Part shown: positions 34,092-42,144 of the stretch, in pieces | Numbering within the stretch: the stretch's first letter is position 1 | Layout: every line of letters begins with the position of its first letter | Assembly: GCA_964550025.1 (NCBI GenBank) | Contig: CAZJYI010000093.1 | Coordinates: 1-44,330 of the forward strand | Reading direction: 5' to 3' | DNA from: CAZJYI01 sp964550025 | Lineage (GTDB): Bacteria > Verrucomicrobiota > Kiritimatiellia > UBA8416 > CAYOBW01 | DNA length: 44,330 nt | The notes under the pieces: generated by a model | The model's input: the letters and a program-made list of their open reading frames with translations, nothing else | What the model was told of the DNA's origin: nothing | Databases searched by the model: none | Translations under genes and position numbers: made by a program

Positions 34092-34753
34092 GGCAACCTC
34101 CTTTCGGCGTGAATGCGGTAGTACGCGGCGCCGGCCCGTTCGACGGAATCGGTCCAGGCATTACGCGGCACGGAGGCGGGCAGGTTCGACGCGACGCGCG
34201 ACCACGCCGCGTCCACCAGGTTGCTCGCGGCGCTCACGTGGTAGAGCCGCCCACTGACGGAAACCCACTCGATGACAGCGCCGGCCGGGGCGGCGCCGGC
34301 GTCCGCGATGGCAAAGAAGGCGCCGGCGTCCCGCACGTCCGTCCCGGCGACCGCCTCGTCGCCGTCAGACTGCCCGTCGCCGTCCGTATCGCCGTCCATC
34401 GGGTCCGCTCCCAGGGCGAGCTCGTTACTGTTGACGAGGCCGTCCGCGTCGGGGTCGGCTGATCCGTCGACATTGAGCGAACCGAAGTACCGGATCTGAC
34501 GCAGGTCGCTCATCCCGTCGGCGTTCGAGTCGAACGCCGTATCGCCGGCCGCGACGCTGACGGTGTTGGTCCGGTTGCCGTTCGCGTCGTATGCGTAGTG
34601 CATGGCCGCGTTTGTGCCATGCTGCTCGTAGATCGCCGCCGTCAGCCGCCCCGCCGCATCGTAGTGATAGGTCACCGTCTCCGGCGCCGCCACCGCGGCC
34701 GCCGCGGCTACCGCCCACAGATGGACGGTCGCCCACATCGCTCTGCCCTGCAT
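34088..34753 (-). CDS. Small secreted protein with YD repeats and TSP3 calcium motifs
   Basis: A 221-aa exported protein (signal peptide rich in Ala, ending AVAAPE). Two YD repeats follow at once (TVTYHYDAAGRLTAAIY and HYAYDANGNRT). Then come three acidic calcium-type motifs of the TSP3 kind (DSNADGMSDLRQIRY, DPDADGLVNSNELALG, DTDGDGQSDGDEAVAGTD) and a C-terminal beta domain (GRLYHVSAASNLVDAAW) like those ending many PVC surface proteins. AGGAGG stands 7 nt before the ATG at 34753; an ATG five codons later is the alternative. Its stop overlaps the RHS start (ATGA), so the two are translationally coupled. It may be an accessory or anchoring partner of the RHS protein, which is inference. Confidence 0.85.
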   Translation of the reverse strand: MQGRAMWATVHLWAVAAAAAVAAPETVTYHYDAAGRLTAAIYEQHGTNAAMHYAYDANGNRTNTVSVAAGDTAFDSNADGMSDLRQIRYFGSLNVDGSADPDADGLVNSNELALGADPMDGDTDGDGQSDGDEAVAGTDVRDAGAFFAIADAGAAPAGAVIEWVSVSGRLYHVSAASNLVDAAWSRVASNLPASVPRNAWTDSVERAGAAYYRIHAERRLP

Positions 34754-34901
34754 GCTCTGCCTCCTCTCCTGTTTTCCGAAGCTCAGCTTGTCGCGATCCG
34801 TTGTAGCGCAATCCCCATGGCTTGCGGCATCCGGGAAATCCCTGATATCGTCCCAACGCGCTTTTGGCCATCATGGGGATTGTGACAAGAGGGCGCAGGA
34901 C

Positions 34902-36719
34902 ATGTTGAAGCGAACATCAATCGGAGCAACCGCCGCCATCTGGCTCGCCCTGGCGGTAGCAGCCCGGTGTGCCGATGCGACGGAGAGTGTCGGTCTCTCG
35001 TGGCGTTGTAGGGTGGGCGACAACCCGGCGTGGTGTCTGCCTGAGCTGGATGATGCCGCCTGGACGCCGGCCGATCTGCCCTCGCTGCTCCCGCTCCCGG
35101 AGTACCCGCACCGCTGCTGGTACCGGGCCCGTTTCGTCCTGCCGAGCCCGACACCGGACACCGGGCTCGGCGTCCTCCTCGGCCGCATACACACCGCGGA
35201 TGAGACATATCTGAACGGGACCCGGATTGGCGGCGAGGGCCGTGTAGGCGATGCGTTCGTCGATATCTGGACAAAACGCCGTGTCTACGCCCTGCCGGCC
35301 ACGCTGCTGCGGCCGGGCACCAACGTGCTCGCCGTACGCGTTCAAAGCAGTCTGGCGAACGGCGGAATGGCGGACGGGCTGACCCGGATCGCCCCCTGCC
35401 ACGAGCTGATGGCAGAGGCCACGCGGCGCGATATGCGCCGGAAGCTCGTGGAGGCTTTTATACTGGGTGCGCTGGCCGTAATCCTGATCTTCTGGACACT
35501 GCTCCTCTTCCATAGTGTTCGCCAACCGGCCTACCTGGCATTCGGCGCATTCATACTGCTGCTCGCTTCCTCCTACGGACTGGAGAGCCTTCTCTGGTAC
35601 GAGACGGGGCTGATGACGCCGATCGCTCAGCGGATCGGCATCGCGCTGATGCTGCTGGTGCCGGCGTCACTTCTGGTCTTTATCACGCGACTGGTCGGCG
35701 GCATGGCGGCACGCGGCGCCGATGCGGGTGCCGCACTGTGCGCGCTGCTCGCCACGGGCTATCTTCTTTTCGGTTCTCTCCGGCTGGTTCATCGCGTCGA
35801 GATCGCCTGGATGGCGGCGGTCGCGGCCGGAGTCGTCGCCTTGGGCCGGCAGGCGTGGCGAGCCCGTGTGTGGCGAGGGTCAAGTGCGATGCGGGCCGTG
35901 GCATTCGGCGTGGGGGCGTTCATTCCGTGCGGCTTCCTGGACCTGGTCGCCACACGCGTCGTCGCCTTCGCGCCAACATTTGGCTTGTTCCTCTACGTTG
36001 GGCTCACGATCCTGATCGCCTCCCTCGCGTATGCCCTTGCGACGCGGCTGCATCGCCTGCACTGCGACCTGCGTCATCTCTCCCAGCAACTGCTCGCCAC
36101 GCAGGAGACAGAACGTCGCCGCCTCGCCACGGAACTGCACGACGGCCTTGCGCCCACGCTCGCGGCTCTCAAGCTGGATGTCCAGCTCCTGGCCCGCCAA
36201 CACGGGGAATCCAATGGCGCGGAAACCAGCCGAATCGTGGACGGCCTTTCCCGCGGCATCGGCGTGCTGCGCGGTCTTTCCCACGAGCTGCATCCCTCTT
36301 CGATCGACCAGCTCGGGCTTATCTCTGCCCTCGAGGACCTGGCCGGCCGCGTAGCTGCCGAAGAAGGCTGGCGACTCGACCTGCGTCTGCCCGAGTCGGA
36401 AGAAGCACGCGCGGACGTGTTGCGTATCCCACGGGAGACACGGACGTCGCTCTATCGCGTGGCACAGGAAGCGCTGCACAACGCCGCCAAGCATGCCGAT
36501 GCCGGCGACGTCCGACTCGAGCTCACGTATGCCCGCGACTCCGTACAACTCCGGGTCGAGGACGACGGCCGGGGATGCCAAATGCAGACGGCGGGAGCTC
36601 GTGGAGGCATCGGATGGGTCACCATGCGGGAACGCGCGGAATCGCTGGGCGGCCGATGCCGCATCGACAGCGCTCCGGGCAAAGGAGTGAGGATTGAGAT
36701 ATGCATTCCCCTTCCATGA
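34902..36719 (+). CDS. Membrane sensor histidine kinase, NarL-system type (7TMR-DISM-like)
   Basis: A 605-aa sensor kinase. A signal peptide is followed by a periplasmic beta-sandwich of about 150 residues (WYRARFVLPSPTPDTG, TYLNGTRIGGEG; galactose-binding-like). Next come about seven membrane helices (roughly residues 185-400), as in 7TMR-DISM receptors, then a HisKA_3 domain with the phospho-acceptor His413 in RRRLATELHDGLAP. The HATPase domain has an N-box (RVAQEALHNAAKHA) and G-box (VEDDGRGC, GGIGWVTMRERAESLGG). It should phosphorylate the response regulator that overlaps its 3' end. The ATG at 34902 is preferred because the signal peptide begins there; the frame is open back to 34752. 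It is divergent from the small YD gene. Signal unknown; the sugar-binding-like sensor domain suggests a carbohydrate. Confidence 0.92.
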   Translation: MLKRTSIGATAAIWLALAVAARCADATESVGLSWRCRVGDNPAWCLPELDDAAWTPADLPSLLPLPEYPHRCWYRARFVLPSPTPDTGLGVLLGRIHTADETYLNGTRIGGEGRVGDAFVDIWTKRRVYALPATLLRPGTNVLAVRVQSSLANGGMADGLTRIAPCHELMAEATRRDMRRKLVEAFILGALAVILIFWTLLLFHSVRQPAYLAFGAFILLLASSYGLESLLWYETGLMTPIAQRIGIALMLLVPASLLVFITRLVGGMAARGADAGAALCALLATGYLLFGSLRLVHRVEIAWMAAVAAGVVALGRQAWRARVWRGSSAMRAVAFGVGAFIPCGFLDLVATRVVAFAPTFGLFLYVGLTILIASLAYALATRLHRLHCDLRHLSQQLLATQETERRRLATELHDGLAPTLAALKLDVQLLARQHGESNGAETSRIVDGLSRGIGVLRGLSHELHPSSIDQLGLISALEDLAGRVAAEEGWRLDLRLPESEEARADVLRIPRETRTSLYRVAQEALHNAAKHADAGDVRLELTYARDSVQLRVEDDGRGCQMQTAGARGGIGWVTMRERAESLGGRCRIDSAPGKGVRIEICIPLP

Positions 36720-37315
36720 TTCGTGTTGTCCTGGCGGACGATCATAAGCTCTTCACCGACGGCCTGCAGCGGCTGCTCACGTTGCAGGACGACATCGAGG
36801 TAGTAGCGGTCGAATCCAGCGGGACCGGCGCAATCGAGGCCCTACGGCGCGAGACACCGGACCTCCTGCTCCTGGACATTGCCATGCCGGACATCAACGC
36901 GTTCGCGGTTATCGACGCCCTGAACGACGAGAATGTGCTCCCGAAAGTAATCCTGGTGACCATGCACTCGGAGCCTTCCTACCTCCTGGCCGCCTCCCGT
37001 CCGGACGTGCAGGGCTATGTGCTGAAGGACGCGGCGTTCGATGAGCTGATCGAGGCGATCCGCACGGTGTACGAAGGGGGCCGCTTTGTCAGTGCCTCGC
37101 TCAAGGGCGCGGTCACGGAACGTTGCCCGCTCACCAACCGCGAGCTCGACGTGCTGCGATGCGCCGCGCGGGGTCTGACAATGAGCCAGACGGCCGATGC
37201 CCTCGGCATTGGCGCCAAGACCGTGGAGACCCATCGCGCCCACATCATGGACAAGTTGAACGCGGCCAACATCGCCACAGCCATCCACACCGCCACCCGG
37301 GCGGAGATGCTGTAG
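36701..37315 (+). CDS. NarL/FixJ-family response regulator
   Basis: A 204-aa transcription regulator. The receiver domain has the acidic pair in VVLADDH, the phospho-acceptor Asp59 in LLLLDIAMPD, the Thr of ILVTMHS and the Lys of YVLKDAA. The C-terminal LuxR-type helix-turn-helix is LTNRELDVLRCAARGL, then MSQTADALGIGAKTVETHRAHIMDKL. Two starts are possible: 36701 (AGGA 7 nt upstream, 19-nt overlap with the kinase) and 36716 (ATGA overlap with the kinase stop, giving the usual MIRVVLADDH start and Asp54). Either way it is co-transcribed and coupled to the kinase gene. Its targets are not shown; the sulfatase gene 180 nt downstream, with a direct repeat in its upstream region, is a candidate. 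Confidence 0.93.
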   Translation: MHSPSMIRVVLADDHKLFTDGLQRLLTLQDDIEVVAVESSGTGAIEALRRETPDLLLLDIAMPDINAFAVIDALNDENVLPKVILVTMHSEPSYLLAASRPDVQGYVLKDAAFDELIEAIRTVYEGGRFVSASLKGAVTERCPLTNRELDVLRCAARGLTMSQTADALGIGAKTVETHRAHIMDKLNAANIATAIHTATRAEML

Positions 37316-37360
37316 CACGAGAGACATCTTGATATCCGACCCTCTTCTCGCCGGCTAGCA

Positions 37361-37390
37361 TCCCATCCGTGGGCCTCTCCCATCCGCGGG
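37361..37390. promoter_or_regulatory. Direct repeat upstream of a sulfatase gene
   Basis: TCCCATCCGTGGG (37361-37373) and TCCCATCCGCGGG (37378-37390) differ at one position and start 17 nt apart. They lie about 106-135 nt before the sulfatase start, in the gap after the response regulator. A role as a regulator binding site is inference. Confidence 0.35.
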
Positions 37391-37495
37391 TTCGCCGCAC
37401 CTCTGGCTGGAACTCCGGCCACATTGCACGTACTCTGCCTGGAATGGAGAGTGATCTTCCGCAACCGCTATCCTGGCTATCGAAGGAGACACTGA

Positions 37496-38935
37496 ATGAG
37501 CAAGACACGTAGCAGACGCCTTGTGCTGTTCGGCACTTGGCTACTTATCGCCCTCGCCGCCATGGCGCTCCGTCCGAACGCCGCTGAACAGAAACCACCA
37601 AACATCCTGTTCATCCTCGTGGACGATCAGGGCTACTACGATCTCGGTTGCTATGGCGCGACGGAGGTGAAGACACCGCGGATCGACCGCCTGGCAGCGG
37701 AGGGGGTGCGATTCACCGACTACTATGCGGCGGCACCGATCTGTTCCCCGTCCCGCGCCGGGCTGCTCACGGGCCGTTACCCGCGCCGATTCGGCATGGA
37801 GATGTGGGTTCGGCGAGCCGATTCGCGGCGCGGCATTCCCACTAGTGAACTGACCATTGCCGAGCTGCTCAAGGCAAACGGGTATGCCACGGCGTGCATC
37901 GGCAAGTGGCACGTGGGCTTCACCCCGGAACTGCTGCCCCGCGCGCGGGGATTCGATCACTATTTCGGATTGCTGCACAATCTCGATGCGTGCGAAACGA
38001 CCTACTTCGACGACCAGGGCGGCGTGCCCCTCCTGCGCAACGACGAGGTGGTGAAGCGTCCGGCGGACCCATCCGAACTGACGCGTCTCTACACGGACGA
38101 GGCCATCACGTTCATCGGGCAGCACCGCGAGCATCCGTGGTTTGTCTACCTTCCCCACACCATGCTTCACGTACCCCTCGGTGTGGGAGAAGCGTTCAAG
38201 GGAAAGTCGTCGTGGGGGCTCTACGGGGACGCCATCCAGGAACTGGATTTCAATACCGGTCGCCTGCTTGACGCACTCGAACGACTCGGTCTCGCGGAGA
38301 CCACCCTGGTCGTCTACGCGTCGGACAACGGCCGCGGGCCGGGACGCCGCCCTTCGCAGCCCATGCGGGGCCACAAGCTCACGACTTACGAATGCGGCAT
38401 CCGCGTCCCCTGTATCGCGTGGGGCGCCGGCGTGCGCTCGGACCACGTGTCGCGCGAGCTGGTCCACGCCATGGACTGGTTCCCGACACTGGCGACTTTT
38501 GCCGGTATCGAGGTGCCAAAGGAACGCGTGCTCGACGGTCGCGACCTGACGGCGCTACTCACGGGCAAGACGGATACCGTCCCAAGCGCCGCCGACGCTT
38601 CGCTCAACGCGTCCGTACCGCTGCGCCGCCCCTGGAGCCCGCCGGGGGAATGGGCGCCGCTGGTCACCCGCGAGGAGTACTTGAACGCGTTCTTCTACCA
38701 CGGGGCGGAGGGACAGTTCGCCGCCGTCCGATCCGGCAAGTGGAAGCTGGTGCTCAGCCCGTCACTGCAGTTGTACGACCTGGATGCCGACCCCCGCGAA
38801 TCCAAACCCGTCCGGAACGGCGCCGTGATACGCAAGCTGCGCGGGATGGCGGTGATGTTCCAGGAAGAGATGAGCGGGCGCCCTGTTGCTGCCCCATCGT
38901 CACGCACAGTGATCGAGGTGCCGAAAAGGAAATGA
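37496..38935 (+). CDS. Secreted arylsulfatase
   Basis: A 479-aa sulfatase of normal length. A signal peptide (LVLFGTWLLIALAAMALRPNA) is followed by PNILFILVDDQGYYDLGCYG with the metal-binding Asp pair. CSPSR with Cys83 is the formylglycine motif followed by AGLLTGRYP, IGKWHVG holds the catalytic Lys and His, and VYASDNGRGPG is the second metal site. The C-terminal subdomain ends with WKLVLSPSLQLYDLDADPRES. It should hydrolyse sulfate esters in the periplasm or outside the cell; the substrate cannot be told from sequence. AAGGAG stands 7 nt before the ATG. It lies downstream of the two-component pair in the same direction, with 180 nt between, and is the only intact sulfatase in this half of the window. 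Confidence 0.93.
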   Translation: MSKTRSRRLVLFGTWLLIALAAMALRPNAAEQKPPNILFILVDDQGYYDLGCYGATEVKTPRIDRLAAEGVRFTDYYAAAPICSPSRAGLLTGRYPRRFGMEMWVRRADSRRGIPTSELTIAELLKANGYATACIGKWHVGFTPELLPRARGFDHYFGLLHNLDACETTYFDDQGGVPLLRNDEVVKRPADPSELTRLYTDEAITFIGQHREHPWFVYLPHTMLHVPLGVGEAFKGKSSWGLYGDAIQELDFNTGRLLDALERLGLAETTLVVYASDNGRGPGRRPSQPMRGHKLTTYECGIRVPCIAWGAGVRSDHVSRELVHAMDWFPTLATFAGIEVPKERVLDGRDLTALLTGKTDTVPSAADASLNASVPLRRPWSPPGEWAPLVTREEYLNAFFYHGAEGQFAAVRSGKWKLVLSPSLQLYDLDADPRESKPVRNGAVIRKLRGMAVMFQEEMSGRPVAAPSSRTVIEVPKRK

Positions 38936-39022
38936 CCAGCAAGAATCAGTGTCGAACCAACCCCAGGCCGGTACGATCCAAGGATCGCCCATCAACGCAT
39001 TCGTTCTGCTGTCGGAAGGTAT

Positions 39023-39051
39023 TGCCGCGTGGCACGGTATGTGGTTCAATA
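39023..39051 (+). promoter_or_regulatory. Candidate promoter of the toxin-antitoxin pair
   Basis: TTGCCG (39023-39028) and TTCAAT (39046-39051) are spaced by 17 nt, 22 nt before the antitoxin start. Both are partial matches to sigma-70 boxes. An AAAGGAG ribosome binding site follows. Confidence 0.3.
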
Positions 39052-39073
39052 ATCGGGTGAAAGGAGACACACA

Positions 39074-39307
39074 ATGCCGACAGCAGCCGACAAGGTCGTC
39101 GACGAGGCCTTGGAGCTTCCCGCCGAGGCGCGAATCGGCCTCGTCGACCGGATACTCGCGAGTCTGAACTTGCCCACACGACCAGATATTGACCGACTGT
39201 GGGCGGAGGAAGCAGAGCGGCGGGTTGCCCAGATTGATCGCGGAGAGGTCGATCTCATACCGGGCGAGGAAGTCTTCGACAAGATTCGACGGAAGTACGC
39301 AACGTGA
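39074..39307 (+). CDS. Antitoxin of a ParE/RelE-type pair (addiction module component family)
   Basis: A 77-aa protein of the family of putative addiction-module components (TIGR02574-like) that pair with ParE/RelE toxins. Family features are the N-terminal helix with ALELPAEARIGLVDRILASL, the central RLWAEEAERRVAQIDRGEV and the tail IPGEEVFDKIRRKY. Antitoxins of this type bind and block the toxin, and their ends often repress the operon. AAAGGAG lies about 8 nt before the ATG. Its stop overlaps the toxin start by 4 nt (ATGA), the usual coupling. The gene appears intact while its toxin is broken. Confidence 0.9.
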   Translation: MPTAADKVVDEALELPAEARIGLVDRILASLNLPTRPDIDRLWAEEAERRVAQIDRGEVDLIPGEEVFDKIRRKYAT

Positions 39308-39599
39308 GGTTCTACTTCCACCGTCTGGCGGAGCAGGAGATCGACGAAGCCGCGCAGTACTACGAGGAGCGCCAAGTTGGTCTCGGTCTCGAATTCGCAG
39401 AGGAGGTCTACGCCACGGTCCAACGTATCTCTGAGTATCCGGACGCATGGTCCGAGATGTCGAAGAACACGCGGCGCTGCCTCGTGAATCGCTTTCCCTA
39501 CGGAGTGATCTTCCAGTCCAGGTCAAGTCCGGCATGCTGCGCATCATTGCTGTTGCGAACCTGCATCGACGGCCGGGCTACTGGAAGGACAGAGTCTGA
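39304..39599 (+). pseudogene. ParE/RelE-type toxin broken by a 5-bp tandem duplication
   Basis: The frame starts as a normal ParE/RelE toxin: FHRLAEQEIDEAAQYYEERQ, FAEEVYATVQRISEYPDAW, and RRCLVNRFPYGVIFQ. There TCCAG is repeated directly (39512-39516 and 39517-39521), which shifts the frame; the open frame then runs on with unrelated residues to 39660. Removing one TCCAG restores VKSGMLRIIAVANLHRRPG and YWKDRV up to a TGA at 39597-39599, exactly the family's usual ending, for a 96-aa toxin. The lost segment carries the last beta strands, which hold catalytic or gyrase-contacting residues in the family. The toxin is therefore probably inactive. A sequencing error is the main alternative. Confidence 0.87.
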
Positions 39600-39632
39600 G
39601 CTGAACAAGCCTTCTGCCGCATGCAGGACGAA

Positions 39633-40985
39633 TCACGTGATTGACCATGGCTTGCGGTAGGGCAAGCGCTTCAGCATCTTCTCCGCCTCGGGATCGTTGA
39701 CGACCGATTCGGATTCGGCGTTCCACCGGATTTTGCGGCCCAGGGCTTGTGACAGCATCCCCAGGTGCCCCGGAGTGATCGACCGGTGCGCCGTCTCGGC
39801 GGGGCAGATGCACTCCTCCCGGGAACGGACGGCGTCGAGAAAGTCGCGGCGGTGGTCGCGGGAGACGCGGGCCTTGACCGGCCCGCGATCGAACTTCTCT
39901 CGGATCCAGGCACGGTTGGATGCGTCGAGCTTTCCCCGGTTGACGTAGACCCACCCGTCTTCACCGATCCACTTCGTGCCCATGCGGTTCTTGTTGGAAA
40001 TGGATGTGGTGATGCCTCCGGGGTATGTGCATCGGATCTCGTAGTTCACGGCCGTGTTGTAGATATCCGTCTCGGGAAACGTCCAGCCGACGGCTTCCAC
40101 CTCTTCCGGACCGCTCTGGTCCATGCCCAGCCCCCAGTGGGCAATGTCATTGTGGTGGCCGATCCAGTCCATGAGCTGCCCGCCGCCGTACGCGTCGTGC
40201 CAGCGCCAATTCCGGTGATGCCTGGCGAAGATGTAGGGCAGCTTCTCGCTCGGGCCGCACCAGAGATCGTAGTCCAGCCCCCGGGGAGGCTCGGCCGGTT
40301 CGACGCCCTTCGTCCGCGGTGTCGAATGGCCGGCAGGCAGGCCGACCTCGACCGACCGCACCTTGCCGATAAGACCGTTGAGCACGATCTCGGCGGCGAT
40401 CCGAAAGTAGACCTGCGAGCGCTGCTGTGAGCCTGTCTGGAAAACCGCTTTCCGTCTCTTCACCTCGCGGCAGATGGCCTGTCCTTCGGCGAAGAAGTGC
40501 GTCAACGGTTTCTCGCAGTAGACGTCCTTTCCACTGCGGAGCGCCGCGAGGGTACAGATCGCATGCCAATGATCGGGCGTGGCGACCACCACGGCATCGA
40601 TATCGTCCCGGGCGCACACTTCCCGGAAATCAACACAGGCCCGACACCCCTTGAAATCGCCGCGGGCCGATTTGCGGGAGTAGTGGGCCTCGACGAGCTT
40701 CCTCGCAGGTTCCCTGCCGTACGAACGTCCGTCTTTGGCCGCCTTGTCACGATAGTGCAGGTCGTGCACATCGCAGACGGCAACGACGGTGGTGTCGCCC
40801 TGGTTGAGAAAGCCGTGGAGATTGCCCGTTCCCATGCCGCCAAGCCCCACGACGCCCATGGCAATCCGGTTGCTCGGCGCCGTCTCGCTGCGTCCGAGGA
40901 CCGATGACGGCACGATGGCCGGCGTCGCGACCGCGAGAGAAGCGGACCGAAGGAAGCGGCGACGGGTAAGAGACAGGTGTTTCAT
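39633..40985 (-). CDS. Tat-exported Gfo/Idh/MocA-family oxidoreductase
   Basis: A 450-aa protein with a Tat signal (LTRRRFLRSASLAVATPAIV). The NAD(P)-binding Rossmann fold follows with VVGLGGMGTGN, AVCDVHD, VVVATPDHWHA and the family's catalytic-lysine segment DVYCEKPLTH. The C-terminal alpha/beta domain has GGGQLMDWIGHHNDIAHWGLG, which holds a metal- or substrate-contacting His as in PVC homologues. The family oxidises or reduces sugars and sugar derivatives, often with a tightly bound cofactor; Tat export of the folded enzyme fits. The start at 40985 gives the Tat motif; the ribosome binding site is weak (GAGCAGG). It begins 4 nt after the stop of the LolA-like/EF-hand gene, so the two are co-transcribed. 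Its 3' end runs against the broken toxin gene from the other side. Confidence 0.92.
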   Translation of the reverse strand: MKHLSLTRRRFLRSASLAVATPAIVPSSVLGRSETAPSNRIAMGVVGLGGMGTGNLHGFLNQGDTTVVAVCDVHDLHYRDKAAKDGRSYGREPARKLVEAHYSRKSARGDFKGCRACVDFREVCARDDIDAVVVATPDHWHAICTLAALRSGKDVYCEKPLTHFFAEGQAICREVKRRKAVFQTGSQQRSQVYFRIAAEIVLNGLIGKVRSVEVGLPAGHSTPRTKGVEPAEPPRGLDYDLWCGPSEKLPYIFARHHRNWRWHDAYGGGQLMDWIGHHNDIAHWGLGMDQSGPEEVEAVGWTFPETDIYNTAVNYEIRCTYPGGITTSISNKNRMGTKWIGEDGWVYVNRGKLDASNRAWIREKFDRGPVKARVSRDHRRDFLDAVRSREECICPAETAHRSITPGHLGMLSQALGRKIRWNAESESVVNDPEAEKMLKRLPYRKPWSIT

Positions 40986-40989
40986 CGTG

Positions 40990-42117
40990 CTACCTGCTCT
41001 GCTCCACTCTTTCGACCACGGTGTCCCAGGCCCGGTCAAGTTCCGATTCGTCCACCGACCAACTCCCGTTCCCGTCCAGGAGCAGCGTCCCGGCAAGCCC
41101 TGCCGCGAACTCGCGGATGGCCTGAATCTCCTCCTTGTTGAAGGCGCCATCCTTGTCTTTGTCGAACACGCTCAGGAGGGTCGCATTGCAGGCCTCGACG
41201 CGCCCCTGCATGGCTAGGAAGCCCTTCTCGATTTCCGCATCCTCGACGGTTCCGTTCTTGTTCGCGTCGAAGTCGTCGACGACCATCTCGATAGCCACCC
41301 GGATGCCGCCGTCAGTGAACACGCTTCCTCTTTCCCCCGCGGCGGTACCCGCCTTTCTCACGTTGGGCGCCATCGTGAAGAGCGCGTCATCCACCGGTAC
41401 GCCGTGTGTCATGGCCTCGATCTTTATCGCCATGACCGGCATCGCGCCAAGCAGGACATTCGCCGAGAACGGAATCTGAGCCCCATCGACGCTCCGGTAG
41501 TCGTCCATTGCCACGGAGATGCCACCGACGGCCGCGGCGTCTCCGAAAGGACCCTTGAACATTCTGAGCAGGAAGGTCTCGGCATCGATGTAGACGCTGT
41601 ATGCTCCCGCGGCTGCCGGGTTGTCACCCGCACCAGTGTTCTTGAGAATGTGGCATGGTCTACCCTTGTACTCCTCTTGGCCCGCATACGTGAGCTCACT
41701 CTCCGTAACCGCCTCGAGCATGCCGTGGAAACGGGCATCCCGCAGCTTCCGCCCGAGCTCCCGTCCCGTCAACTGCCGGACCTCCTTGCCCGGTTCCTTC
41801 TTCCAGGCCACTCTGCCGTCACATCCCTCTATGACCTCGCCCATACCGGGAATCTCCGTCCGGACGTGCTGTTTGCCAGGCGCCTTCTGAGTGGAAACGA
41901 ACTTCCACGGCTGACCGATGGCCATGATGGTGACGGTCCCTTCCGCCCGGCGCGTCTTCAGCTTGAGATGGGCCTCGCGTCCGCCAATGGCCGCCAGGTG
42001 TTTGGCAACGATCTCATCGACATCAGGCGCCGCCTCCTGCGCGGATGCGGCCGGGGCCAACATCGCCAGAGCCGCGAAGCCCGCCAGGATCAGTCTACCA
42101 ATGGTGTTCTTGCTCAC
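40990..42117 (-). CDS. Secreted LolA-like protein with three EF-hand motifs
   Basis: A 375-aa exported protein (signal peptide ending AASAQE). Residues of about 30-250 resemble the LolA/LppX beta fold (GTVTIMAIGQPWKFVST, KAPGKQHVRTEIPGMGE, YKGRPCHILK, YIDAETFLLRM, FSANVLLGAMPVMAIKIE), which in the family carries lipids or lipoproteins. The last 100 residues hold three EF-hand loops: DANKNGTVEDAE, DKDKDGAFNKEE and DGNGSWSVDESE. They suggest calcium binding outside the cytoplasm. The start is GTG at 42117 with AAGGA upstream. It lies between the haem/propeller gene (27 nt gap) and the Gfo/Idh/MocA gene (4 nt gap), in one operon. Cargo and function are unknown. Confidence 0.83.
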   Translation of the reverse strand: MSKNTIGRLILAGFAALAMLAPAASAQEAAPDVDEIVAKHLAAIGGREAHLKLKTRRAEGTVTIMAIGQPWKFVSTQKAPGKQHVRTEIPGMGEVIEGCDGRVAWKKEPGKEVRQLTGRELGRKLRDARFHGMLEAVTESELTYAGQEEYKGRPCHILKNTGAGDNPAAAGAYSVYIDAETFLLRMFKGPFGDAAAVGGISVAMDDYRSVDGAQIPFSANVLLGAMPVMAIKIEAMTHGVPVDDALFTMAPNVRKAGTAAGERGSVFTDGGIRVAIEMVVDDFDANKNGTVEDAEIEKGFLAMQGRVEACNATLLSVFDKDKDGAFNKEEIQAIREFAAGLAGTLLLDGNGSWSVDESELDRAWDTVVERVEQSR

Positions 42118-42144
42118 GCTCTTGTCCTTTCTCTCGTCTTCAAC

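Noticed and set aside
32919..34112. Long plus-strand frames opposite the RHS gene
   Set aside because: They mirror the periodic YD-repeat codons of the RHS gene and have no domain of their own.
39544..39660. The extended C-terminus of the toxin frame as genuine protein
   Set aside because: The residues after 39521 are unlike the family, whereas removing one TCCAG gives the exact family ending. The extension also runs into the convergent oxidoreductase gene.
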